This document shows, piece by piece, positions 56,315 to 64,000 of a stretch of 64,000 bases of DNA. Position numbers and translations under genes: made by a program. The notes beneath the pieces were generated by a model. That model did no database searches, was not told the DNA's origin, and saw nothing but the letters and a program-made list of their open reading frames with translations. Position 1 is the first letter of the stretch; each line of letters starts with the position of its first letter. The DNA comes from Thalassospira sp. HJ (GTDB lineage: Bacteria; Pseudomonadota; Alphaproteobacteria; Rhodospirillales; Thalassospiraceae): positions 62,001-126,000 of the forward strand of contig NZ_JYII01000002.1 of NCBI RefSeq assembly GCF_000948415.1, read 5' to 3'.

Positions 56315-56986
56315 TCAGGCATCAATCGCCGGTTCCTGCAACTGCAATTCGCGGGCGATGATCACGGCCTGGGTGCGGCTATGGACCGAAAGTTTGCGCA
56401 GGATGGCCGATACGTGGGCCTTGACGGTCGCCTCGGTCACGTCAAGCTCATAGGCGATCTGCTTGTTGAGCTTGCCTTCGGTCAGCATGTTAAGAACACG
56501 CAATTGCTGCGGGGTGAGCTGGCCGATCTTTTCGGCCAAACCGGTGGCCTCGTCATCTGCCGGGCCGTTTTCCATGGCTTCGCGTGCCCAATCAGGCATC
56601 CACATGCCACCATCAAGCACGGTTTTGACCGCAAGGCCGATCTGATCGACCGGGGCTGATTTCGGTACAAAGGCCGACGCGCCGTATTCGATGGAACGCC
56701 GCACAACCGGAAGTTCCTGGCTGGCCGAAACGATGGAAACCGGAATGTCGGGATAGGATGCACGCAGGGTAAACAGGCCAGTAAAGCCGTTCATGCCGGG
56801 CATATGCAGATCCAGCAGGACAAGGTCGATATCGCCCTTATGTGCTTCGACCTGATCGATGGCTTCAAAAAGGCTTCCGGCTTCAAGGACCGATACATTT
56901 TCCAGTTCTGAGCTTAAGGCCTGTTTGAGTGCTCCGCGTACGAGCGGATGGTCATCGGCGATCAGAATCTGGAAGTTATCGGACAT
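56315..56986 (-). CDS. LuxR-type response regulator
   Basis: 223 residues. Receiver domain with acidic pocket (ILIADDHPLVRGA), phosphoacceptor Asp59 (LVLLDLHMPGMNG) and the conserved Lys of VPKSA; then a LuxR helix-turn-helix (LTPQQLRVLNMLTEGKLNKQ and VTEATVKAHVSAILRKLSVH). Phosphorylation should license DNA binding. The sequence class is that of CrbR/ErdR-like regulators; the SLC5-type kinase at 46918 has its own receiver and could relay to it, but the pairing is inferred. Confidence 0.9.
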   Translation of the reverse strand: MSDNFQILIADDHPLVRGALKQALSSELENVSVLEAGSLFEAIDQVEAHKGDIDLVLLDLHMPGMNGFTGLFTLRASYPDIPVSIVSASQELPVVRRSIEYGASAFVPKSAPVDQIGLAVKTVLDGGMWMPDWAREAMENGPADDEATGLAEKIGQLTPQQLRVLNMLTEGKLNKQIAYELDVTEATVKAHVSAILRKLSVHSRTQAVIIARELQLQEPAIDA

Positions 56987-57415
56987 TGGCCATGTTCCCC
57001 TGAAAGTTATCGTTCCCCGACAGGTCGCAATTATTCTATCCCGATCAATCGGAACTCACAAAGAAATAGGTGAGAAAATGTTGGGATATTTTGATTTGGG
57101 TGTGGATGCGACCCGGTTGGCGCCAATCTGCATGGAAGGTTTTGTCTGGAAAAACGGGCAGAAAGGTTGAGGGAAACCAAAGATCACTCTCGCCCCACGA
57201 AATGTGAAACTTTGGCCCCCCTCGCGCCACCGTTTGAGAGTATGCCCATTAAAATCGGTGCCGTAAACTCCGCATTTGAGGAAAAATGAAATTTATCCTA
57301 TCAGTGATATCACTGACCGAAATTCAGTACTGAAACACCACACTGCATTGCGAAATTGGCGAATTTATACAATCCGTTCCAAAACCGCGCAGCCCAAGGA
57401 AAAAAGGACACCTCA
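56987..57415. other. Intergenic region between the response regulator and pepN
   Basis: 429 bp. Contains a perfect 16-bp palindrome at 57301-57316 and AT-rich sequence before the pepN ribosome binding site (AAAAAAGGA). No RNA or coding feature seen in the remainder. Confidence 0.5.
57301..57316. promoter_or_regulatory. Palindromic operator candidate upstream of pepN
   Basis: TCAGTGATATCACTGA is a perfect 16-bp palindrome, 100 bp before the pepN start codon. Typical of a homodimeric regulator site; the regulator is not identifiable here. Confidence 0.45.
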
Positions 57416-60055
57416 ATGTCTGAACAGCCGCAAGTGATCCGTCGCGAAGACTATAAGGAACCTGACTTTATTGTCGAAAAGGTCGAACTGGTTTTTGACC
57501 TTGATCGTGACGTCACAAATGTCAAATCGCGCCTGTTTATGGCTGCGAATCCTGTGCGCGGTACCGGAAAGGGGGACGAAGTTTTCCTGCATGGCGAGGA
57601 TATGAAGCTGCTTTCCGTCACACTCGATGGTGCGCGTCTGGCTTCAAGTGATTTCAGTGTCGATCAGGAAGGCCTGCGTTTCATGGCACCAAGCGAAACC
57701 TTTATCGCCGAGCTTGAAACCCAAATTTCACCGGCCAACAACACCCGCCTTGAGGGGCTTTATGTTTCGCAAAGCGCCTTTTGCACTCAGTGCGAGGCCG
57801 AAGGTTTCCGTCGCATCACCTATTTCCCGGATCGCCCGGATGTAATGGCGACCTATAAGGTCACGATCAATGCCAACAAGGAAAGCTGCCCGGTTCTGCT
57901 GTCAAACGGCAACCTGATCGATAGCGGCGATCTTGAGGGTGGGCGTCATTTCGCGGTGTGGGAAGATCCGTTCCCCAAGCCGTCCTATCTGTTTGCGCTG
58001 GTGGCCGGTGATCTGGCCTGTGTTGAAGACAGTTTCAAAACCATGTCGGGCCGCGATGTGGCGCTTCGTATTTTTGTCGAACATGGCAATGAAGATCGTT
58101 GCGACTATGCGATGGACAGTCTCAAGCGGTCGATGAAGTGGGATGAGGAGGTCTATGGCCTCGAATACGATCTTGATCTGTTTAACATTGTCGCGGTGTC
58201 CGACTTCAATATGGGCGCGATGGAAAACAAGAGCCTCAATGTTTTCAATGCCAAGTTCGTTCTCGCACGGCCTGATACGGCGACCGATGTTGATTATGAA
58301 CGCATCGAATCCATCGTGGCACACGAATATTTCCATAACTGGTCGGGCAACCGTGTTACCTGCCGTGACTGGTTCCAGCTGTCCCTGAAAGAAGGCCTGA
58401 CTGTTTTCCGTGATCAGGAATTCTCGGCTGATCAGCGCTCCCGCCCGGTGCAGCGCATCAAGGACGTCAACGCCCTTCGCGCGGCCCAGTTCCCTGAAGA
58501 TGGCGGGCCGCTGGCCCATCCGGTACGCCCGGACAGCTATATGGAAATCAACAACTTCTATACAGCCACGGTCTATGAAAAGGGTGCGGAACTGATCCGC
58601 ATGATGCATACGCTGCTGGGCGCGGATGGCTATCGCAAGGGCATCGACCTTTACTTTGATCGCCATGACGGGCAGGCGGTGACCTGTGATGACTTCGCCA
58701 AGGCAATGGAAGATGCCAATGGTGCGGACTTCACGCAGCTCAAACTCTGGTATTCGCAGGCCGGTACACCGAAACTCGGCTGGCAGGGCGAATATGATGC
58801 GGATGCCAAACAATACCGTTTGACCATCACCCAGAAAACCGACCCGACCCCGGGGCAGCCAGACAAGAAACCGCTGCATATGCCGATTTCAATCGGGCTT
58901 CTGGGCGCGGATGGTTCGGATCTGGTTGCCAAGACGGTCGAACTCACCGAGGCAAGCCAGGAATTCATCTTTGACGGCGTTTCTGAAAAGCCGGTTCTGT
59001 CCTTTAACCGGGGATTCTCCGCACCGGTCAACATCACAACCGATCAGCCAGATGACGAACTTGTCTTCCTGATGGGTAACGACAGTGATGCTTTTAACCA
59101 CTGGGAAGCCGGGCAGAAATACGCAACCCGGCTGATGCTTTCTGCCATTGCGGCCTATGAAGCAAATGGCGGCGATGTCGATGCGGCCTTTGCGGGCGAA
59201 CAGGCCCGGGTAGACGCCTTTATCGCGGCGATGCGCACGACACTTGTGAATGACGATCTTGATAAGGCGTTTCGTGCCGATGCGCTTGTTCTACCGGGCG
59301 AGGCCTTCCTGTCCGAACAGCGCAGTCCCGCCAATCCCGAGGCGATCTATCAGGTCCGCACGGCCCTTCGCAAACGCATCGGGCAGGTGCTTGGCGACGA
59401 TTTCGCCAATACCTATCACCAGAATGCATCAAATGCGGCCTTTACCCCGGATGCGGCATCGGCAGGCCAACGCGCCTTGCGCGCAACGGCATTGGCCTAT
59501 CTGGTGGCAAGCGGGGTGGATGAATATGCCGATATCGCCGCCGCGCAATACGGCACGGCAGATAACATGACCGATCAGATGGCAGCCCTTTCTGTGCTGA
59601 ATAACCTTGATCATCCGGGCCGTGGAACTGCACTGTCCGATTTCGAGGAACGCTTTGCCAGTGATGCCGTCGTGCTCGATAAATGGTTCTCGCTGCAGGC
59701 CATGTCATCGCGTGAAGATACTCTGGCGCGCGTCAAAGACCTGATGAGCCATCCAGCCTTTACCATGCGCAACCCCAACAAGGTGCGCGCATTGATCGGT
59801 GCCTTTGCCATGGCCAATCCGCGTCATTTCCATGCCAAGGATGGCTCGGGCTATGAATTCTATGCCGATCGCCTGATCGAGCTTGATGACATCAACCCGC
59901 AGGTTGCCGCACGCCTGTGCTCGCCGCTTGGTAAATGGGCGAAATACGATGCGGATCGGGCAGACAAGATGAAGGCCGCCCTGAACCGCATCCTCGCCAA
60001 ACCGGAACTCTCGCGCGATCTTTATGAAATCGCATCGAAGTCGGTTGCAAGCTGA
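57416..60055 (+). CDS. pepN: Aminopeptidase N
   Basis: 879 residues from ATG 57416 (AAGGA seven bases before); an upstream in-frame ATG at 57356 lacks such a site. M1 metallopeptidase: the GAMEN exopeptidase motif is near residue 267, and the zinc site HEYFH (303-307) with Glu326 in SLKEGL is exact (HExxH-18-E). Removes N-terminal residues from cytoplasmic peptides. Length equals the bacterial PepN class. Terminator downstream. Confidence 0.97.
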   Translation: MSEQPQVIRREDYKEPDFIVEKVELVFDLDRDVTNVKSRLFMAANPVRGTGKGDEVFLHGEDMKLLSVTLDGARLASSDFSVDQEGLRFMAPSETFIAELETQISPANNTRLEGLYVSQSAFCTQCEAEGFRRITYFPDRPDVMATYKVTINANKESCPVLLSNGNLIDSGDLEGGRHFAVWEDPFPKPSYLFALVAGDLACVEDSFKTMSGRDVALRIFVEHGNEDRCDYAMDSLKRSMKWDEEVYGLEYDLDLFNIVAVSDFNMGAMENKSLNVFNAKFVLARPDTATDVDYERIESIVAHEYFHNWSGNRVTCRDWFQLSLKEGLTVFRDQEFSADQRSRPVQRIKDVNALRAAQFPEDGGPLAHPVRPDSYMEINNFYTATVYEKGAELIRMMHTLLGADGYRKGIDLYFDRHDGQAVTCDDFAKAMEDANGADFTQLKLWYSQAGTPKLGWQGEYDADAKQYRLTITQKTDPTPGQPDKKPLHMPISIGLLGADGSDLVAKTVELTEASQEFIFDGVSEKPVLSFNRGFSAPVNITTDQPDDELVFLMGNDSDAFNHWEAGQKYATRLMLSAIAAYEANGGDVDAAFAGEQARVDAFIAAMRTTLVNDDLDKAFRADALVLPGEAFLSEQRSPANPEAIYQVRTALRKRIGQVLGDDFANTYHQNASNAAFTPDAASAGQRALRATALAYLVASGVDEYADIAAAQYGTADNMTDQMAALSVLNNLDHPGRGTALSDFEERFASDAVVLDKWFSLQAMSSREDTLARVKDLMSHPAFTMRNPNKVRALIGAFAMANPRHFHAKDGSGYEFYADRLIELDDINPQVAARLCSPLGKWAKYDADRADKMKAALNRILAKPELSRDLYEIASKSVAS

Positions 60056-60079
60056 TCACGGGACCAGTTGATCACATGA

Positions 60080-60112
60080 AAAGGGCGGCACCGCAAAGTG
60101 CCGCCCTTTATT
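60080..60112. terminator. Bidirectional terminator
   Basis: AAAGGGCGGCAC-CGCAAA-GTGCCGCCCTTT; between convergent pepN and chemoreceptor genes. Confidence 0.85.
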
Positions 60113-60138
60113 GTTGGGCATTGTGATCGAAAAGCAGA

Positions 60139-62454
60139 TCAGGTCAGCTTCATCCGCTCGCTAAACTCACGCATTTTTTCTGACAGGTTGTGCGCCACTT
60201 CCGAAAGGTTGTGGCTGGCTGTGTTCAGGTCATGGGCGTTACGGCCCGTTCCCTGCGCCCCATCATTCACAAACGTGATCATTTCATCCATCGATCCGGC
60301 ACCGGCCGCAATGCGCTGCACGTTTTCGGAAATCTCGCCGGTTGCCCGGCGCTGCTCATCCACCGAATGAGTGATCGTCAACTGGATGTCGTTGACCTGA
60401 TGAATGACCTCGCCAACCGTGCTGATCGACTGGGCGGCCTTTTGCACTTCCTGCTGAATGGCTGCGGTCAGATCACCGATCTGACCGGTGGCATTCGCGG
60501 TCTGATCGGCAAGCGATTTGACCTCGTTCGCCACCACGGCAAAGCCCTTGCCAAGTTCACCGGCACGTTCGGCTTCAATCGTTGCGTTAAGCGAAAGAAG
60601 CTTGGTGCGGTGGGCAATATCGTTGATCAGATCGATGATCGATCCGATCTCGGCACTGGCCTTTTCAAGCGACCCGATATTGCGCTGGCTTTCCTCGGCT
60701 TCCTCGCGTGCCCGTCCGGTCACGTTGGATGCCTCGGTTGCCTGACGGTTGATCTCGGCAATCGAGGATGAAAGTTCTTCGACTGCCGTGGCAACGTTCT
60801 GGGTGTTGGATGCCGCATCGCGCGATACCTCCAAAGCACTGCCAGATTGCTGCACGGTGTTTTCCGACTGGCTTGTCAGTTCGTTGGCAAGGCTGAGCAA
60901 CCCTTCGGACTGTTCGGTCACCGATTGGGCAACACGGGCAACCTCGGCCATCATCTCGGTGACCGCGATCTTGCTTTCCTCGCGCTCACTGACATCGTTC
61001 CAGGCCAGCATGGTGCCCAGAAGGACATTGTCCTTGTCGCGCACAGGGGCTGCCAGAACATCAAGATAGCCACGTTCGGTCTGGATGATCTCTGTGAACG
61101 GCAGGTTGTTCGGATTGGCAAGCTTGGTCTGGAACTCCGCACCAAGATGCAGGAAATCACCCGAAATCGTTTCCGTCGTGCCGCCAAGATAGTCCTGCGC
61201 ACTGGCATTAAGGTAGCTCAGCTTGCCATCAGGCAGGATCATCGCCGTCATGGTCGGTGTGTTTTCGACCATGTTTTGCAGGATCATGGCCTGACGCACC
61301 GATTCACGCAGCGCAATCAGCGCCTTTTTCATCTCGCCGATTTCGTCTTTGCCGACATCGGGCAGGGTCACGTTCGTATCCCCGTTCGAGATCGAGGTCA
61401 TCGCACGGGCAAAGGCCCGCAGGTTGCGCAAGACCGTTGTCCGCAACAGGATCCAGCCGACGATCCAGCCCGCCAGCAGCACGCCGACCAGAATCTCGAT
61501 CGACAGCAGTCGCAAACTATCGGTCTGGGCATAGAAGTCCGACACATCGCGGTCAAAGCTGGCCTCGGCCCAGACCCCGCCGCGACCATCGCTGATGACG
61601 ACATCTACAGCGGTACGGTGCGTCCCGCCGGTATCGGCCGGTTTGGCTTCGGTCTCAGGTGCCTCGGGGTTTTCCGCCGGTGCTGCAGCATCGGCATTTT
61701 CTGCGGTGGCATCACCGGCGGGGGCTGCTCCGGCTTGTGCTTCTGCCGGGGCCTCAAGGCTTTCAAACAGAACCGTGCCGGAACTATCGAGAATCTGGAA
61801 GTTGCCGCCCAGAACCTTACCAATGCCTTCAAGCTGGGGCAGGGGATCGGTAATGACTTCAAGGAAGCCAACCGCACGGAACCCACCCACTGGCAGGATC
61901 AGGCTAAAGACCGGGCGTCCGTCCGGGGTGGCCCACATAAAGCTTGCCGGTTTGCGTGCTTCGGCCTTTTCGCGACCGGTCAGAAAGGCTTTGACGTCGG
62001 GATTATCGGTAACGCTGGCGCCAAGATTGGCATCCGATATTGCCAGTTGATTGAATTCCTGATCATAGGAAACCGCATCAAGAAGGTTCACATCCCCCTG
62101 AACCACTTCACGCGCATTCGACAGGATATTGAGCTCGGCCTTCATGCGGGTCTGGTCATTTTCCTGATAGCTTTTGACCAGACTGCCAAGCCGAGACCAT
62201 TCATTGGCGATGGGGGTGATTTTGTCGGCATAGTCGGTGGCAATACGCGACCCGACAAAGAAATTGACTGTGCCACTGACTGAATTGTTCAGCGTCTCAA
62301 TCGCAAAGTTGCGATAGGTGTCACCGGTCCAAAGCAGCATCCATGTAACAGCACCCGAAACCAGTAACCCCGTTACGAGTAAGATTCGCCGTAACGTCAG
62401 AAGGCTGGTAGCGCCCCCTGTAATAGCCGTCTTCGCGGCCTTGTCTCCCGTCAT
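60139..62454 (-). CDS. Methyl-accepting chemotaxis protein with PAS domain
   Basis: 771 residues from ATG 62454 (GGAG eight bases upstream; GTG 62463 rejected). One membrane helix near the N-terminus and a second at about 318-338 enclose a periplasmic sensor; that sensor contains an Ala/Glu/Pro-rich low-complexity insertion at roughly 232-272. A HAMP domain, a PAS domain (ENTPTMTAMILPDGKLSYLN) and the MCP signalling domain ([20 protein letters not shown]) follow. It reports to CheA; ligand unknown. The PAS domain suggests a second, internal stimulus. Confidence 0.92.
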   Translation of the reverse strand: MTGDKAAKTAITGGATSLLTLRRILLVTGLLVSGAVTWMLLWTGDTYRNFAIETLNNSVSGTVNFFVGSRIATDYADKITPIANEWSRLGSLVKSYQENDQTRMKAELNILSNAREVVQGDVNLLDAVSYDQEFNQLAISDANLGASVTDNPDVKAFLTGREKAEARKPASFMWATPDGRPVFSLILPVGGFRAVGFLEVITDPLPQLEGIGKVLGGNFQILDSSGTVLFESLEAPAEAQAGAAPAGDATAENADAAAPAENPEAPETEAKPADTGGTHRTAVDVVISDGRGGVWAEASFDRDVSDFYAQTDSLRLLSIEILVGVLLAGWIVGWILLRTTVLRNLRAFARAMTSISNGDTNVTLPDVGKDEIGEMKKALIALRESVRQAMILQNMVENTPTMTAMILPDGKLSYLNASAQDYLGGTTETISGDFLHLGAEFQTKLANPNNLPFTEIIQTERGYLDVLAAPVRDKDNVLLGTMLAWNDVSEREESKIAVTEMMAEVARVAQSVTEQSEGLLSLANELTSQSENTVQQSGSALEVSRDAASNTQNVATAVEELSSSIAEINRQATEASNVTGRAREEAEESQRNIGSLEKASAEIGSIIDLINDIAHRTKLLSLNATIEAERAGELGKGFAVVANEVKSLADQTANATGQIGDLTAAIQQEVQKAAQSISTVGEVIHQVNDIQLTITHSVDEQRRATGEISENVQRIAAGAGSMDEMITFVNDGAQGTGRNAHDLNTASHNLSEVAHNLSEKMREFSERMKLT

Positions 62455-63100
62455 ATTCGTCACTCCAGAGCAAACCGTGTTTATTTTTGTATTGGTTCAG
62501 TTGGCTCGCATCGCTCCCATTCACACCGCTACTTTTATGAGTAGTTTCCCTGATCCAAACAGAGCTTGATCTGTAAAACAATCCCTTAGTGCGCTGTCCT
62601 TGAGGATAGCTGCGGCTTACAGCTGGTTTAAAATTGTCTACAATTTCGAAATTCTCGTTTTGGTTGGGGGGCTTAGCCCCGATTTGCGAGCGCGTTTTCG
62701 ACGCACTAAAATTTTTTCTGCGAATGTGTGTGATAATCGTTTGCATTTGCAAATTCGATGCTCTATGACTGTGTTTGTCAAATGCAGACGACAACGTCGT
62801 TTGTGACCGGCCATCAGGCTGACATGGCGTGCCTGATGGCTTCTATCTTCGGGACTCTCTCTCCCCGAAGGTCGATCTCTCTCACTCGAGGGGGCTGGTA
62901 TCCGGATCATTGTGCGGGACAATGCCGGGGAACATACCAGTCCCCCTTTTTTTATCCAAAACGAACGATCCATAGCGACCCTCGCACGGCAGGGCACGAG
63001 CGGTGCGGTTGCAGGTCTGCGCATGGCTTTAGCGTTTTATAAAGGTGCTGGCGGTTAAAAACGTAGGGTAACTTTGATGTCGTGAAGGATGGCCAAATCC
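62455..63100. other. Long intergenic region with RNA candidate
   Basis: 646 bp without a credible reading frame. The left part is the chemoreceptor leader; the right part (62767-62953) holds the structured RNA candidate listed separately, and the rest precedes the SPOR gene. Confidence 0.55.
62773..62953 (+). ncRNA. Putative small RNA with three hairpins
   Basis: Three stems in series: GCCATCAGGC / GCCTGATGGC (62810-62819 with 62831-62840), CTTCGGG / CCCGAAG with loop ACTCTCTCTC (62847-62870), and a long terminator hairpin (GGGGGCTGGTAT with ATACCAG-T-CCCCC, inner CATTGT/ACAATG) ending in seven T at 62953. A weak promoter, TTGCAT-17-TATGAC, ends at about 62769, so the 5' end is approximate. 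The CU-rich unpaired segments could bind Shine-Dalgarno sequences. Not matched to any named RNA. Confidence 0.5.
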
Positions 63101-64000
63101 ATGGCTGGCGAAGACCACACCAATAAACCTGATTTGCGCGCAACCCCGGAACCGCAAGGTGATCCGGATGCCGGGCAAAAGGATGCACCACTTCCGGCCT
63201 TTATCTATGGCCGGGACGGGCAGGGTGATGGTAACGCAAGCGGGGGAAAGCACCCCGGTGATCGGCAAAACCTTAATGCACGGATAGCGGATATGGATCG
63301 CAAAACCCTTCTTGGCCTGGTCACGGGCGCCGGCATGCTGGGCCTTGTCTTGTTCTTTGCTGGCATGCTGGTCGGCGCAGGACTGTTTATGGATTCTGAT
63401 GATGCGGCCCGCACCACGCAAACCGAACAGACGCAAGTCGAAATGCTGGCCTCCGCCCCGGAAGAGCCCGAGGTAATCGAAAAAGCAACCCCGGAGGCAT
63501 CCGAACCGGTCGCCACTCCGGAAATAGCCGAGGATAGCGACGATCCGGTCGGCGATCTGATTGCCCAGCGCACCGAGGCCCTTGCAGATGATGCCACCAA
63601 CAGCGAAGAGGCGGCAACTGAAGCGACCGAGACCGCAGAAGAAACCGCGGCCGACGCAACCGATTCAACCGAAATCGCAGCACCGGAAATCCGCGACGTG
63701 ACCGGTACCACCGATGATGCGCCCGCCGCACCGGCAGCCCCGGAAGCACCAGCCGTTGATAGCGCACAGGATAGCACCGCAACCGAAGCAGCCGAGGCAG
63801 AAGCGGAAGAACCGGTAGCACAAGAAACCGAAACCGCTGCTGCACCGGAACTGGCCCCATCGGCCCCGGCGACTGAGTCTGCTGCAAACGCCGACAAGCC
63901 CTTCTCCGTTCAGGTCGGCGCCTTCAAGGTGCACGAAAATGCCAGCCAGCGGGCAGAGGAACTGCGCGGTGAGGGACTTGAAGTCGCGGTCGTCGTTCGT
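63101..64000 (+). CDS. SPOR-domain membrane protein (3' partial)
   Basis: Open to the right edge, about 300 residues visible from ATG 63101 (AAGGA 11 bases upstream; ATG 63089 in frame is an alternative). Cytoplasmic N-terminus, one membrane helix (LLGLVTGAGMLGLVLFFAGM), a long Ala/Glu/Thr-rich spacer, and near the edge KPFSVQVGAFKVHENASQRA, the beginning of a SPOR domain. SPOR domains bind denuded septal peptidoglycan, so a divisome or cell-wall role is expected. C-terminus not in window. Confidence 0.85.
   Translation, partial: MAGEDHTNKPDLRATPEPQGDPDAGQKDAPLPAFIYGRDGQGDGNASGGKHPGDRQNLNARIADMDRKTLLGLVTGAGMLGLVLFFAGMLVGAGLFMDSDDAARTTQTEQTQVEMLASAPEEPEVIEKATPEASEPVATPEIAEDSDDPVGDLIAQRTEALADDATNSEEAATEATETAEETAADATDSTEIAAPEIRDVTGTTDDAPAAPAAPEAPAVDSAQDSTATEAAEAEAEEPVAQETETAAAPELAPSAPATESAANADKPFSVQVGAFKVHENASQRAEELRGEGLEVAVVVR

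Noticed and set aside
60847-62283. 478-residue frame opposite the chemoreceptor
   Set aside because: No recognisable domain and no ribosome site; shadow of a high-G+C gene.

Overview
The window looks like chromosomal DNA of a marine alphaproteobacterium, most likely a Rhodospirillales member close to Thalassospira. That placement is inferred from gene content (TRAP and TonB systems, many chemoreceptors and PAS signalling proteins, glnBA with an apparent sigma-54 promoter, TPR-sulfotransferases, a SPINDLY-type TPR glycosyltransferase) and from G+C-rich, gene-dense coding. No rRNA or other decisive marker is present. The window starts inside an AraC-type regulator and ends inside a SPOR-domain protein.

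Layout. 0-14 kb: partial AraC regulator, DMT transporter, three TPR-sulfotransferases (1.9-3.7 kb, and a tandem pair at 9.9-13.7 kb), adenosine deaminase, two alpha/beta hydrolases, an OsmC protein and a PAS-GGDEF diguanylate cyclase. 13.8-15.7 kb: glnB-glnA on the minus strand behind a sigma-54-type promoter. 16-24 kb: aminotransferase, Gfo/Idh/MocA oxidoreductase, tRNA-His, TPR glycosyltransferase, serine hydrolase, an AT-rich orphan membrane protein and pyrC. 24-32 kb: a small secretion or regulatory mix, then the housekeeping run gyrA-coaD-peptidylprolyl isomerase. 32 kb: two identical tRNA-Lys genes, each with its own copy of the promoter.

32.7-40.3 kb is an iron-uptake block: exbB-exbD-exbD2-tonB, then (minus strand) a TonB-dependent receptor and a periplasmic binding protein, with a divergent AraC/PchR-like regulator and a Fur-box-like site in the shared promoter region. 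40-46 kb: a globin-coupled chemoreceptor, a small lysozyme-like protein, two paralogous TRAP binding proteins without a permease, and a GST/HxlR divergent pair with a clear palindromic operator. 46.9-50.9 kb: a large SLC5-type (CrbS-like) hybrid histidine kinase; a LuxR-type response regulator at 56.3 kb is a possible partner.

The most foreign piece is 50.89-52.97 kb: an AT-rich gene for a 645-residue protein with a PD-(D/E)xK nuclease-like motif. It starts three bases after the kinase stop codon and lies next to a truncated HigA-type antitoxin. It is the best candidate for an undescribed, possibly defence-related, gene. Two other unusual items are an ExbD paralogue whose conserved membrane aspartate is asparagine, and an unannotated three-hairpin RNA candidate with CU-rich loops at about 62.81-62.95 kb, in front of the SPOR gene.
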